From NCBI GenBank assembly GCA_963681505.1, contig OY811988.1:5416607-5480606 (forward strand): 64,000 nucleotides of DNA, read 5' to 3'. Position numbers and translations under genes: made by a program. Numbering within the stretch: position 1 is the stretch's first letter; each line of letters begins with the position of its first letter. The notes beneath the pieces were generated by a model. That model was given only the letters and a program-made list of their open reading frames with translations, was not told the origin of the DNA and did not search any database. Below, one piece after another: positions 22,916 through 34,337 of the stretch. The stretch comes from Eunapius fragilis. Lineage: Eukaryota; Porifera; Demospongiae; Spongillida; Spongillidae.

Positions 22916-25117
22916 TTAAGGGCGTTGCTGAGCTACGCACGCAGATCGGGTACAAGATATGCGTATAGAAGGAGCTCGCGAGTCACAAGCACGGCACGTG
23001 ACTCATTTCCGACCTGGCTCGCTCATCACTGTCATCAGTGGAACATTCAATCCGAGCCAACCCAACGTGTTATCCCACATCAAACACCGAGTCTTTTCCT
23101 TTATATACGAGCATGAGCGTGTCAGTATGCATGTGATCGTTCTTCTCTTTTTTGTGGGCCTGAACCGCCCCAGGTATATAACAAAGATAGTTTATCTTGC
23201 GGTCCTATGGCTATATGAAACGTTAGATGTGAGTTGGGCCTTAGAATGGAGCGAGGGCACATAGTCAAGACGCCGTTGTTGTTTGGATGGCCGATTCAAA
23301 TTGTGACCGCCGAGCAGTCCTTTTATAAGGAAACTACTCCTGTATATATCTGTAGACATTGGTTGTGCAACAGATTGGTTTGAACCACAAACCACTGACT
23401 TGTTTTTTAGACCAAAAATATGCGTGGATAATGAACAATAAACATATTGGTTCCATAATGAGCCATAACTTGAACAATTGGTTTGAATTAAATCTTGCCG
23501 GGTTAGGTCACTAATCCAGTATGCGTCAAATTGGATGCTCCTTTATTATAATACCAGGCCCCTGTTTGCAGCAACCGGCGCCAAATGGGCGTCCACCAAG
23601 TTATCAAAGTATTTTTGGGGCGTGACCATGCATGTATAGCTTTGAGACATTATACCAATTTGTGAACGTGGGTGGAGCTTCAGTTTGTTTTTTCAGAAGT
23701 CCTTCCAACCATACAAGAATATAACGGTAACCATCTAGGCATGCACAAACCACTAACCCAAAATGGTTTGAAAAAAAAAAAATGGTTCGATGTATCAAGC
23801 AACTATTTGAAGTAACACGAGTGGAGACGAGCTCGACTCGTTAATTGTTAGGCCGGTACGATCGATGGCGACGATATTCAAGTTGAGGACGAGGACAAGG
23901 ACGGCGTGTATGGTTGAGAGCGGTGATACTAATGACGATGGTGATTATGACAATGATGGTGATTTATACATTTATCATCTTCATGGTAATCAAAGACTCT
24001 ACAATGGTGCTGCCCGCCTCGCAATAGACACCTGGGGGGGGGTGGGGGGGGGGGGGGGGAGAAATGTTTTTAGTGCCTTCTTGTATTGCTTTAGCCGGTG
24101 TTACGGAATTGTTTATCCGAATAATTTATCCTCCTGGGCTAGGTTATTCCGGGCTAGACTATACTACCTTGAAATAGTGGATCTTGCTTGTATTGCTTGG
24201 TTATCACTCATCCATGCAATCATCTTCGCTGTATTCCCCATTTGAACTTGTTTATGAAAGCAAGGCTATCTGCCAACACATACGTTTCAACAAGATGAAG
24301 ATGGCGTCTCGTCTGGAATTGGCATACCATGCGTACTTCATCTCCAACTTTAAACTCTCATTGCTTATTGTGTTTTCTATCATACTGCCTTTTCTGGGTG
24401 GCCTGAGCTTGCTGAATATTCTTATGAGCGTTACTTCGTTTCTCCATGCAAGTATTTTCAAGTTCTCCATTACCATTTCCATATGATTGACACAAGAAAG
24501 GGTGATATACTAACAACAAGGTTTGGCCCAGTTTTTATATAATTACCAAAGTAGGTGGACGCAGTCGAGCATTTTCCGGCTGTATTGTATTGCCATCGAT
24601 GAGGGTTATGGAGGCAACAGAGCAAACATCCTTAATTGCCTTAGATGTTTTGTATCCAGAGGTATGTAAATTGTGTGACTTTTAAAAAAATAATATCACA
24701 TGATCTGTTTGATTTCACTGAAACGAGCAAGGGATGAAACGGGAAGAAGCAAGAAAGTATTACATGGAAAATGTTATGCCTTGATTATTATTTGTGTTTG
24801 TGTAATGAAATGATGCATGGCGGATAACTTTATACTTTCAAATGGTTAGTCGCACAAAGTTTAACCTAGAGGACGGAGCCAATGCAAATTGGCGTGATTT
24901 GTAATTTCACTCCTTTTGCTTGTTGCATGTGCCCGTCGTGATTCACAGCACAGCTTCCTGGCTGTATAATAGCTCCCCATATTCCAGCAATCTATAGATC
25001 TTGAGCTCTATGGTATTCGCGCGCCCGGCGAGCACACACACGTACACACACGACATAGCATGTACTTTGCACCAGAGATAAAATAACATGTATCTCTGGT
25101 TGCATGCACACATACAC

Positions 25118-25169
<52 letters not shown>

Positions 25170-25190
25170 TTAAATTGGTCTCACACACAT

Positions 25191-25248
<58 letters not shown>

Positions 25249-26166
25249 TTGGGGGGGGGGGGGGGGGGGGGGGAGGGGATAAATTATTCCGAGGGAGGAT
25301 ACACAATTCCGGAATAATTTATCCGGGTACATATACAATTATATAATTATGTAAAGTTATTGTAATAATATCCGACGATTAACCGCCAAATCTGCGAGTA
25401 AGCACGGCAGCGCTAGGAAAGATTTAATTAGCACTTGGTCGCATGATTAGCACGTGGCCAAATGCGCAGTGTATCAACCAAAATTAATGTAATGTACCAC
25501 ACACACCCTCCCTCGGTAATACCACACACACCCTCCCTCAGTAATAAAAAAGGAAAAGGGCCAGATTAAAAATCTACATACAGCTACAATAAGTGTCAGA
25601 GTTTATTGGTAGATGTTTCCACTCGAAGTCTGTAAGGGAAGGGACAAAAGTTACAACACATCAGATCGTGCATATCCACAAAAAACAGGTGTAATAGGTA
25701 TATGATATAATATATGTGACAGCCCTTCTGGGTTATCGCCTACAAAATTAAATCAATTTAAATTATCTCCTATGGAAACTGGTTTTGGTATATTCTAGAT
25801 ATTTTTGCTGCCGTGCGTACAACGTATGAGTGTCCTAAGCGCGTCAAATTCTAAGTCCTACAGCTATCTAATTGTTCAGGTCGTTTGGCTTGAATGTTTT
25901 CTATTACGGGGATAGAGTTGTGCAAAGTGCGTGCACGCATTCTTGATTCGCAAATGATTTGTTGCCCATCATATGGAAAATCGAAGGACATCAGATTTAC
26001 TTATGTATAGTTTTCGATATCCAAGTTTTAAATTGTAATTTTCAAGCAAATAATTCATTCATTTGCGTGTACAAATTTGTTTTTGTTCGATTATCTTTAG
26101 AAAATCAAGATAGTTCCAACCTCTGAAACGTGTTTCACCTAATTAAAGTAGAATTGTAAATAGCAA
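22916..26166. other. Intergenic with microsatellites, no gene recognised
   Basis: Nothing with convincing coding character. Two (CA)n tracts (25121-25168 and 25194-25246) run into a G-run (25250-25273). Immediately after lies a 14-bp perfect inverted repeat GGATAAATTATTCC / GGAATAATTTATCC (about 25278-25325). A GAT/GGT-rich stretch at 23930-23970 weakly resembles the acidic repeat gene. Confidence 0.5.
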
Positions 26167-26168
26167 TA

Positions 26169-26389
26169 CAGTAACAGCTCGCAACAACGGAAAATAAGGC
26201 ATTTCGTGGTGTTCATAGCTCAACCTTACCGCTTTCATATCGATAGAACTGAACCGCCTTTCACCAAAATTGATGAAAGCGGTAAGGGTGTGCTATGTAT
26301 GACCAACAGCTTTCCCCAACTCCACCATGAATGTGCCTTATTTTCCGTTGTTGCGAGATGTGACTTTCCGCTGTTGCGAGCCGGTACTG
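26169..26389. mobile_element. Tc1/mariner-type MITE with TA target duplication
   Basis: Termini CAGTAACAGCTCGCAACA and the inverted TGTTGCGAGCCGGTACTG match over about 25 bp with three differences, and the element is flanked by TA on both sides. Internally a second inverted pair (TTACCGCTTTCAT / ATGAAAGCGGTAA) makes most of the 221 bp foldback. There is no coding frame. CAGT ends plus TA duplication are typical of the mariner/pogo group. Confidence 0.82.
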
Positions 26390-26739
26390 TAACATAATTA
26401 TGTAGATTTTTCCGTAGGCATGTGCACAAATCGCTTATTAAATGTCCTAATTATTGTTTCCAATGCTAATAATCCTTGAACAAAGCAAATATACATATTT
26501 GGACATTTTTTAATGGCGACCACATAGTCCTTGCTCTATTAAATACCTAAATTTTTAACGTCTATTTTTTTAAACAATAATTATTAAAAATAATTTAATA
26601 CATACGATACAAGAATTAATGTTCTGTCCGGATGCAATACAATTATCCGGTTGATATCAACCGGATTTAATTTTAAAAAGTATTGCGCATGCTCAATAAG
26701 TGTGAACACGCCGATCATGGATAAGAGCGCCAGCTGCAA

Positions 26740-27464
26740 GATCTTTGAAGAGTTCCTTGTTTCCTATTGGGAGGGAAGCGTTCCAGGAGTGCTGTGATAC
26801 GGCGGGACTTTGCCAAACGAATCGTTGATCACTTGAAAGGAAAACAAGATTCAGATGCCTCCTTTCGCGTCAAAAAGGGTGGCTTTGCTCTACTGGATAT
26901 GCCATCGGCTGGCATTCGTGATGTACTAGTTGTCTCTTTGAAGGAAGAAAAGCAGATAAGATTTCATTCAACGTATACGGCGTCGCATGAAGTCATATAT
27001 TTATACCTCGCTATACAGACATTTAAATGATCGCACTATGATGAAAGCTTATACAAGTGATTGCGGCTTGTTCTCAATCGCATTTGCAACTGCAATAACT
27101 TTTGGTCAAGATCCTGCCATGATATATTTTGATCAGGAAAAAATGAGGCAGCACGTTATCAACTGCTTTGAAATTGGACACATGTCATTGTTCCCATGCA
27201 ACCCATCGTCACCGAAACCCACAGCAACACACCACAGAAACCATTTCTATTTATTGTATTTGCCGTCTCATCACTGACGGCACTATGATACAATGTTTCT
27301 CCTGTAAAGAATGGTTTCATAAGTCCTGTGCATGTGTCCGATCCCTCAAAATTCATTCATATATAACAAAAAACTTGTCTGGAACTGTCAGTCGTGTGCT
27401 GGTATTTGTTAGGATATACCATGATAGCATTCTTAGTGTTGTATTTGTTTCAGTGATGCATTGA
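26740..27464 (+). pseudogene. Broken transposon-type gene: Ulp1-like protease end and PHD finger
   Basis: Three overlapping frames carry related parts. At 26767-27027 a basic N-terminal segment (KRSRSAVIRRDFAKRIVDHL, VKKGGFALLD, GIRDVLVV) resembles the region before integrase zinc domains in some metazoan elements. At 26987-27190 SDCGLFSIAFATAITFGQDP and FDQEKMRQHV are the C48/Ulp1 cysteine-protease catalytic end (Cys in DCGLF). At about 27235-27345 YCICR, MIQCFSCKEWFHKSC is a PHD-finger core. The frames do not join without shifts and the catalytic His/Asp part is missing, so it is a remnant, or a gene with unresolved introns. Assignment to a named transposon class was not possible. Confidence 0.55.
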
Positions 27465-27539
27465 CACTCCTGAATTATAACTCATGGACAGGGAGGTGAT
27501 GGGGTGTAGTTTTTGCTTCCATATGGTCGCCTCAATACA

Positions 27540-27970
27540 CAAATATTCAGTCACCCATTGAACAACTTAACCGGGTATAAGTCCTGTTGAACAGCCGGGT
27601 AAGTCGCGTTCAACAAGCGGGTACAGCTGATACTGTTATACGGATAACCCATTGAACAATCGGGTTAGTCCCGTTCAACAGTCGGGCAAGTGCACCCATT
27701 GAGCTAGCAACCGGGTAAGTCCCGTTGAACAACCGGGTAAGTTCCGTTGAACAACTGGGTAAACTATATTGTCCCGTTAGACAACCGGATAGTTATAACG
27801 CAACCGGGTGCCCGGTTAACCCATTGAACAACCGGGTAAGTCCCGTTGAACAACTGGGTAAACTATATTGTCCCGTTAGACAACCGGATAGTTATAACGC
27901 AACCGGGTACCCGGTTGATCAACCGGGTGCCCGGTTAATCAACCGGCGTCCCGTTGATCAACGGGACAAA
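27540..27970. repeat. Degenerate array of CCGGGT / GTTGAAC words with perfect palindromes
   Basis: The words AACCGGGTAAGTCCCGTTGAAC recur in fragments across 430 bp. Segments 27744-27817 and 27842-27915 are a 98-bp-spaced direct duplication. Perfect palindromes include CAACCGGGTACCCGGTTG (about 27900) and GTCCCGTTGATCAACGGGAC (about 27948). An incidental 157-codon frame crosses it. Confidence 0.85.
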
Positions 27971-28511
27971 TTGATCATCGGTACGGAACATAAATACACT
28001 ATATTAAACACGATATTCATTACAATCAGAACTTCTATTATTGTCATCATCATCATAATTAAATTAGTTCTATTTGAACATGTCACTATTTTTATAACTT
28101 ATCAATGTGTTAGTCGCATCGTGGTGGGTGTGACACATGGCGCGGTCCCGAGGCTTATTTGGCGTACGTTTTATGAATACATAAAATATGCGCGGTAAAA
28201 TTTTGTCTTGATTTTATTTTATGATACGTCAATAATGTCGCATCATTACAATCAGAACGATTTTTTAGTAGGTTAACCTGTTTAAAGATCAATTTTAAAA
28301 GGTAATATATCCGCCTATTATGGGCCATTTCTGGATATGCGGGAGGCGGGTACCTATATGCCTTTATTATAAGCACGAATCGAGCGGGAAAACCTTCGCT
28401 TACTTTGCACGACTACATCCTCGCAACGGACAACGTTCAAGTCAACGAGAACATTTTGGGGAGATAATTCTGATCTGAATATTTTAAACTGCTCCATAGC
28501 TTAGCTTGGAC

Positions 28512-28894
28512 GCTTAATTTATTTCCATCCTTAATTAAGGAAGGAAATCCTGAATTAAGGATGACTTTACGCCGCTCGCATCGACTTCAATTCACATCGT
28601 ATAGGATAATTTTGGCGATATTAAGCCTCTTAGGCTTTCATCTAAACAGCGCTATCTAATTAGTCGTTATATCCTTCTACTTTTTCTCAGACTTTGACAG
28701 TAAACGGCGTTATTACGAACGAACGTTACGCAAAGCTTAGGAAACAAAAAGATATAACGACTAATTAGATAGCGCTGTTTAGATGAAAGCCTATAGAAGC
28801 TTAGTATCGCAAAAAATATCCTATACTATGTGAATTGAAGTTGATACGAGCGGCGTAAATTCATCCTTAATTAAGGATCGAAATAGATTAAAGA
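28512..28894. mobile_element. Foldback element with about 150-bp inverted arms
   Basis: The left arm 28512-28673 and right arm 28751-28894 are inverted copies (GATATAACGACTAATTAGAT..., GAAAGCCTA, TTCAATTCACAT, CATCCTTAATTAAGGAT) around a 77-bp loop. The left arm has an extra block of about 20 bp. Outside the arms, AATCGAGCGGGAAAA (28377) and AATCAAGCGGGAAAA (28911) form imperfect direct repeats. It is non-coding. Confidence 0.85.
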
Positions 28895-29826
28895 TTAATC
28901 AGCGGCGGGAATCAAGCGGGAAAATGTTCGCGCACTTTGAAGTTATATCTTCTTAACGGGTGGAGTAAAATTAACCCAACTTGGCACATTTATTTGGCCA
29001 CGTGTTGTCTTAGCTCTACTAGAAATTTACCTCTAGCACTGTCTCCGAAAATCCGCTATATCGTATTTTCTTTGCCAATCAATTAAAATGATGAAATGTG
29101 TAGTAAATATAAATATTATGTGACCTGTGGATTTATTGCAGCTGGAATATACATCCCACGCAACAATTTTTAAAACATGTCTCTGCCATGCAGGGCCCGT
29201 TAGTTCAAGTTAATTTCTTACATTACTATATCCTTGAGCTAGCGAAGCATGTCGGGCTCTTTATCATAAGCAAGATCATACCGCATTTGAGCAAAGAGGC
29301 TCATTAACTTTTAAATCATAGAAGCCTAGCGCAGGTAAACGCGCTTCCATTGCAAGATCATACCGCATTTGCGCAAAGAGGCTCATTAACTATTGAGCAC
29401 AAGGCATAAGCACGTTGGCATGGTAAAGTTGGGTAATTCGATTTTCAAATATACTCGTGCTAGCCATTACAAAGAACGCACAGCATCAATCCATGCGTAT
29501 ATACCAATACTGTGCCAGACCAGTGAAGGTTAAACCCAGATACATTGGTAACTAATGGCACGTCGAACAGAATTGCATACGTCAAATATTCGTTTCTTGT
29601 TTTCTCTTTCGATATATACATAACAACAACGAGCTACGCTATATTGGAACCGCCCAATGGTGAATCATTTCATGATACGGAGCAAAATATCCTATATTGG
29701 AAGACTATTACCGTATTAACAAAACTGCTGCGCCATGTTATAAAGCTCCCGCATGCTGATATGCATGTCTAATGTGTGCAAGCATTGTTTTATAAGACTT
29801 GTACGAAATTTAGTTGCTTACCCGTT
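28895..29826. other. Intergenic with an 82-bp tandem duplication
   Basis: The segment GCAAGATCATACCGCATTTG...AGAGGCTCATTAACT occurs at about 29270 and again at 29352. The rest is AT-rich with no recognised gene. Confidence 0.6.
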
Positions 29827-30621
29827 TTAATCAACCTTCTGTAGCGTATCTACATCATCATCATCCTCATCATCCTCATCGTCATCATCTTCATCATTTT
29901 TTTTTAGATCACCATCATCCTCATAATCCTCATCATCCTCATCGTCATCATCTTCATCATTTTTTTTTAGATCACCCTCATCATCCTCATCGTCATCATC
30001 CTCGTCGTCATCATCTTCATCATTTTTTTTTAGATCACCATCATCATCATCACCCTCATCATCCTCATCGTCATCATCCTCGTCGTCATCATCTTCATCA
30101 TTTTTTTTTAGATCACCATCATCATCATCACCCTCATCATCCTCATCGTCATCATCCTCGTCGTCATCATCTTCATCATTTTTTTTTAGATCACCATCAT
30201 CATCATCACCCTCATCATCCTCATCTTCATCATCCTCGTCGTCATCATCTTCATCATTTTTTTTTAGATCACCATCATCATCATCACCCTCATCATCCTC
30301 ATCGTCATCATCATCGTCGTCATCAGCTTCACCATTTTTTTTTAGATCACCATCATCATCATCACCCTCATCATCTTCATCGTCATCATCCTCGTCGTCA
30401 TCATCTTCATCATTTTTTTTTAGATCACCATCATCCTCATCATCCTCATCTTCATCATCTTCATCAGTGTATTGGTTCAGAGAGAGCGCACGACCATATT
30501 TGCCTTTCTTCTCCACAGCGACTAGTCCGTTTCCATCAACGCCTTCGTTTCGCTGTTTGTAAGGAAGAGCTATGACGATCACAGCCAGCAAGGCGAAGAC
30601 CAAAAAGATTTCTTTCATCAT
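29827..30621 (-). CDS. Secreted poly-acidic repeat protein with eight GDLKKN modules
   Basis: Single-exon frame of 264 residues from the ATG at 30621. Residues 1-18 (MMKEIFLVFALLAVIVIA) form a signal peptide, then about 35 ordinary residues (PYKQRNEGVDGNGL...) and a long Asp/Glu tract. In it a module of about 26 residues, Asp-rich and closing in GDLKKN, is repeated eight times; one copy reads KKNGEADD and one is short. No membrane anchor or cysteine. Such tracts bind calcium or other cations, and mineral or matrix proteins of this sort are known in invertebrates. The regular Lys-Lys pairs could also be processing sites. Function is unproven. The leader and promoter match the saposin-like gene. 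On the plus strand the same DNA gives a spurious His-rich frame. Confidence 0.75.
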   Translation of the reverse strand: MMKEIFLVFALLAVIVIALPYKQRNEGVDGNGLVAVEKKGKYGRALSLNQYTDEDDEDEDDEDDGDLKKNDEDDDDEDDDDEDDEGDDDDGDLKKNGEADDDDDDDDEDDEGDDDDGDLKKNDEDDDDEDDEDEDDEGDDDDGDLKKNDEDDDDEDDDDEDDEGDDDDGDLKKNDEDDDDEDDDDEDDEGDDDDGDLKKNDEDDDDEDDDDEDDEGDLKKNDEDDDDEDDEDYEDDGDLKKNDEDDDDEDDEDDDDVDTLQKVD

Positions 30622-30666
30622 TTTTCGTCTGAACTATATCTGCATGGTCCTAATATTTCGTAGCAT

Positions 30667-30676
30667 TTATATAGTC
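30667..30676 (-). promoter_or_regulatory. TATA box of the acidic secreted gene
   Basis: The minus strand reads GACTATATAA 46 bp before the ATG at 30621, identical to the box before the saposin-like gene. The bases around both ATGs (CGAAAA, ATGATGAA) also agree. Confidence 0.6.
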
Positions 30677-30909
30677 CGAAAAGCCGAAAACCCTGTAGGC
30701 ACTCGTATAGTTGTATTTTATGCCACAAACGTCGCTTTCCTCCGGAAATGTGTACTATAACTTTATTTTTTATTCGATACGATCTATTGTTCAATCCCTA
30801 TACTAGCTGCACGTGTACACAGCATGCACATGCACATGCACGCGAAAACATCTAGTTGTAACTTTGCTTTGCTGTGAGGTCACCATGGGCGTCCCCAGAA
30901 GGGGGCAGG

Positions 30910-31320
30910 GGGGACCATGCCCCCCCCCCCCCCCCCCCCCCCCCCTTCGGGACTGAATGGCGCCCCCCCCCCCCCCCCCCCCCCCTTCGGGACTGAATGG
31001 CGCCGCCCCCCCCCCCCCCCCCCTTGTAATAAAAGTTTACATACATGCGCACCCCCCACTGGCTGAATTGGCTGAAAGCGGACAGCCCCACCCCCCCTCC
31101 CCCCACTGGTTGAATCGGCCGAAAGCGGACAGCACACCCCACCCCACCCCCCACTGGTTGAATCTGCTGGAAGCGCGAACACCTCATTGATTGAATCGGC
31201 CGAAGCGGAAAGCACCCCCCCCCCCCCCCCCCCCCCCCCACTGGTTGAATCTGCCGAAAGCGGACAACGTATTCACGGCTGTCAAATGGCGCCCCCTTGC
31301 CCTATCCTGGCCCCCCCCCC
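30910..31320. repeat. C-run interspersed tandem repeat
   Basis: Poly-C tracts of 17-25 bases alternate with CTTCGGGACTGAATGGCGCC (twice) and then with variants of TTGAATCGGCCGAAAGCGGACA (about five copies, 31060-31270). No coding function is credible. Flanks to 31930 hold nothing recognised. Confidence 0.85.
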
Positions 31321-31932
31321 CTTCCAGAAAAGCTGGAGGCGCCATGGTCACTGACTGTGCAAGAATATTTAGCCACCATGCCATAGGGAAATATGCCCCC
31401 CAGCTCTATAAACAGGACTTATTTCATTGTACGCGTTTTAAACTTTGATTCTCCTTCATGGAATTAAAAAATTTATAATATGCGCTACGCTGCCATGAGC
31501 CCATATATATAACTATATATAGACCTGCATGTGCGCATACAGGATCATGTGAAAGCTGTCCGACAATCCTTTGCTGCTGTGCATGTTAACGCCATACAGA
31601 GCACCCAGACCTTCAAATTCAGACTGATTGTGCATTGCTTGTGTTTCCTGGGACGGACCATACACTAGGCAACATGCTATACTATCAGTACGAATTCTAG
31701 TAAACTAATGTTTTACTGAAGATATAATTTTTTTGAGTTGCATTGTTGTCTGACAAAGCAATCCATTTTCTGCTGTTAAATGAGTACCGCAGTTGCTTGC
31801 ATGTGGTGTAGTAGTTTGTAGTAGGAAGGATACAGTGAATATGAGTGAACCCACCAAATTTAGTTTCACTCGAAATACTACTGTAGTACTGTCGTGCATA
31901 TGCCGGGCTTCTCTAGGCATGCCACAATCCAA

Positions 31933-32132
31933 NNNNNNNNNNNNNNNNNNNNNNNNNNNNNNNNNNNNNNNNNNNNNNNNNNNNNNNNNNNNNNNNNNNN
32001 NNNNNNNNNNNNNNNNNNNNNNNNNNNNNNNNNNNNNNNNNNNNNNNNNNNNNNNNNNNNNNNNNNNNNNNNNNNNNNNNNNNNNNNNNNNNNNNNNNNN
32101 NNNNNNNNNNNNNNNNNNNNNNNNNNNNNNNN
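31933..32132. other. Assembly gap of 200 N
   Basis: Exactly 200 ambiguous bases, a conventional placeholder, next to a (CA)n tract at 32141-32163. Order and distance across it are not proven by this sequence. Confidence 1.
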
Positions 32133-32486
32133 TGACAAAGACACACACACACACACACACACCCCCCTCCCCCCCTTATACTCCCATCTGACCAGCCTTT
32201 GCACGTTTTAATTTGAAGGCATGCTGTGGACACTCCGTTCCACGTGCCATGCATGTTTTTTTTTTTAATGACGTGAGCCCCTTTTTTTTGAGCGATAGCT
32301 ATCGTGACTGTGTCCGGCCACTGTAAAATCAAGCTTGGAGAATTGAAATAGCAACCCCCAACCTCAATTAAAATGCGTGGGATCGTTGACGCAAAAATTC
32401 GGTATTGCAAAAATTTTCTAGGAGGGAGCATTCAAGTTTGATGCTTTGATGGATAGCGGATATGCAATGAGTAAAATTAATATTAG

Positions 32487-32764
32487 ACAAGTAAAGAAAA
32501 ACATTCTCTAACGAGAAAGTTGGTGGGATATAGAATTGGAGGCAATGGTGGTGTCAAAAGGAAGAGAACGAGGGTTTGGGAAAAGAAAAATGATACAAAA
32601 ATCCGCACGTGTAAATGCAACAGAACCAAAAGAAGTGCTAAATATGGGATTTTTGTATCATTTTTCTTTTCCAAACCCTTGTTCCCTTCCTTTTTACACC
32701 ACCATTGCCTCCAATTCCTATATCCCACCAACTTTCTCGTTAGAGAATGTTTTTCTTTACTTGT
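32487..32764. mobile_element. Foldback MITE, copy 1
   Basis: Arms of about 110 bp start ACAAGTAAAGAAAAACATTC and end GAATGTTTTTCTTTACTTGT and are nearly perfect inverted copies around a short loop with GTAAATGCAACAGAACCAAA. A second copy lies at 35124. It has no coding capacity, although mirror frames appear on both strands. Confidence 0.9.
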
Positions 32765-32869
32765 TTCTTCATTTACACTTGCATGTACACATCCGCTATT
32801 ATATATCAAACTTGTACAATACAGATAAACAAGCACATAACGTTAAATTACCTACCACCTAGACTAAAT

Positions 32870-34330
32870 AATATATCAGTAGCCGGTGTCTGAGATGGCC
32901 CTGGACAGCAGAGCCCTCACATTTGCCCTAACAAGGGTCATGCTCAACCTTTGATATAGGGCTGTGACAGATGCAGACTTTGGGCAGTTCTGACGTGTGG
33001 CCAAGCGAGAGGCTAGCTGCGATATTGCCCACTTTGCTTCAGTGCCCCAACACCCATAGGTCTCCACAGCTATTGGGATGCATACCCAACCCAGTTCTGC
33101 ACATTTGGAGTCATTGGCCTTATGCTTTCTCTCCTCTGCTGCCAAGGCTGCAGACCCTGCTGTCACACTCGCTTCAGGTAAATTACTTGAGGTTAGCGGT
33201 GATGTGACAGTAAAGTCAAATGCAGCAGGCTTTCCCATCATCCAGTTTGCTGCCAGGACATCAGCTGGTCGCGTGTGGCGCTCCTCAGATGTAAAGCCGT
33301 ACCCGACCTCCACCTGTGCACTTATGCAGGCTCTCCTACATGACTCTGCAAATACATCCCGAAGCCTGTTGTGGCGAATGACCACATCGCCCCCATGCTT
33401 GCATGTCAAAGCATGGTGGCCTAAAGGGTCCAAAGAATGAGCTGGACAGTGAGGACATGTGGCACCCTGAGAGCCTGAGATGCTAACACCAAGCCACCAT
33501 TGTAAGGCTGCTTGGAACTCAGAAGGCTCCAACTGCAGATTGAGACCAGGAGAAGGAGCTGTGGAAAGCCATGCTGCAGCATGGGGAGATGAAACTGATA
33601 AAAGGCGAGCTCTGTCAGGCAATGATGATTTTGAAAAAAGCTGTGCAACAGGCTGTCTTCCAATTTGTTCGAAAGCATCTTTTGGCGGCATGATGTCTCC
33701 CTGATAGTTTCCAATGTAACTGTATCCTCATTAGAAACATGTTCATTAAACTTATCGATGGCATTCAACAGGTGCTGATTGGTCTCAGAGCACATGCCAG
33801 CCATGCTTAGAGATGCTATATAACAGGCAGATGAATGTTCTGAAAGCCGGCGAAGCCCTAAACCACCTCTGCTAAGGCTGAGTTGTGCCTGTTTCCAAGC
33901 ATTGTTTGTGGTGTCTACAGCTGTAGATAGAGCAAAGCAGTGACGAACATCATTATCGAAGTACTCCAGTCCTTCGGCAATGAGAGAAGGGGGTGTAGAT
34001 CTTGCCAGGTGCACAAGCTTACAAAATCCGCCACACTGTCGTAGCAGAAGCAGAGCAACTTGGGGGTCCACAGAACCAACCTCTTCCAGTTGGGAAAGTA
34101 ATTTGGAGGCTGTAGCACACTTCTGAGATACAATTTTGGCACAAAAAATTGCATCCCCAATAGGAGCTCCAGGATCTCCAAATGAGGTACACTAGATCTT
34201 TTCATTTCTGGTGGGAACATGCTGAGATCACTAATACTGAAGAGTTTACATTTTGCTGCATTAATGAACAGACCCAATGGAGGGCCAAGCTCTTGGATGA
34301 TGGTAAGTGCACGTGAAACTGCATGCTTAG
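32870..34330 (-). pseudogene. 5'-truncated non-LTR retroelement: reverse-transcriptase end and restriction-like endonuclease region
   Basis: Three shifted minus frames (34277-33915, 34071-33421, 33691-32876) together cover the end of a reverse transcriptase ORF: AAKCKLFSI near 34250, then GGLGLRRLSEHSSACYIASL. A cysteine/histidine knuckle follows (CPHC...DPLGHHALTC), then HNRLRDVF and RPADVLAANW...KPAAFDFTV. The Asp spacing in that last part fits the PD-(D/E)xK endonuclease found in R2/CRE-like elements. The catalytic YxDD part is absent, so the copy is truncated upstream and carries frameshifts. It interrupts a repeat unit: TGTTTCTTC (32762) and TGTTTCCTC (34338) flank it as a probable target duplication. 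Confidence 0.75.
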
Positions 34331-34337
34331 GACCAGC

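Noticed and set aside
29814-30575. Plus-strand His-rich 253-codon frame
   Set aside because: Antisense of the acidic repeat gene; the minus frame has a signal peptide and TATA box.
31705-32431. Frames running through the N gap
   Set aside because: Ambiguous bases cannot support coding.
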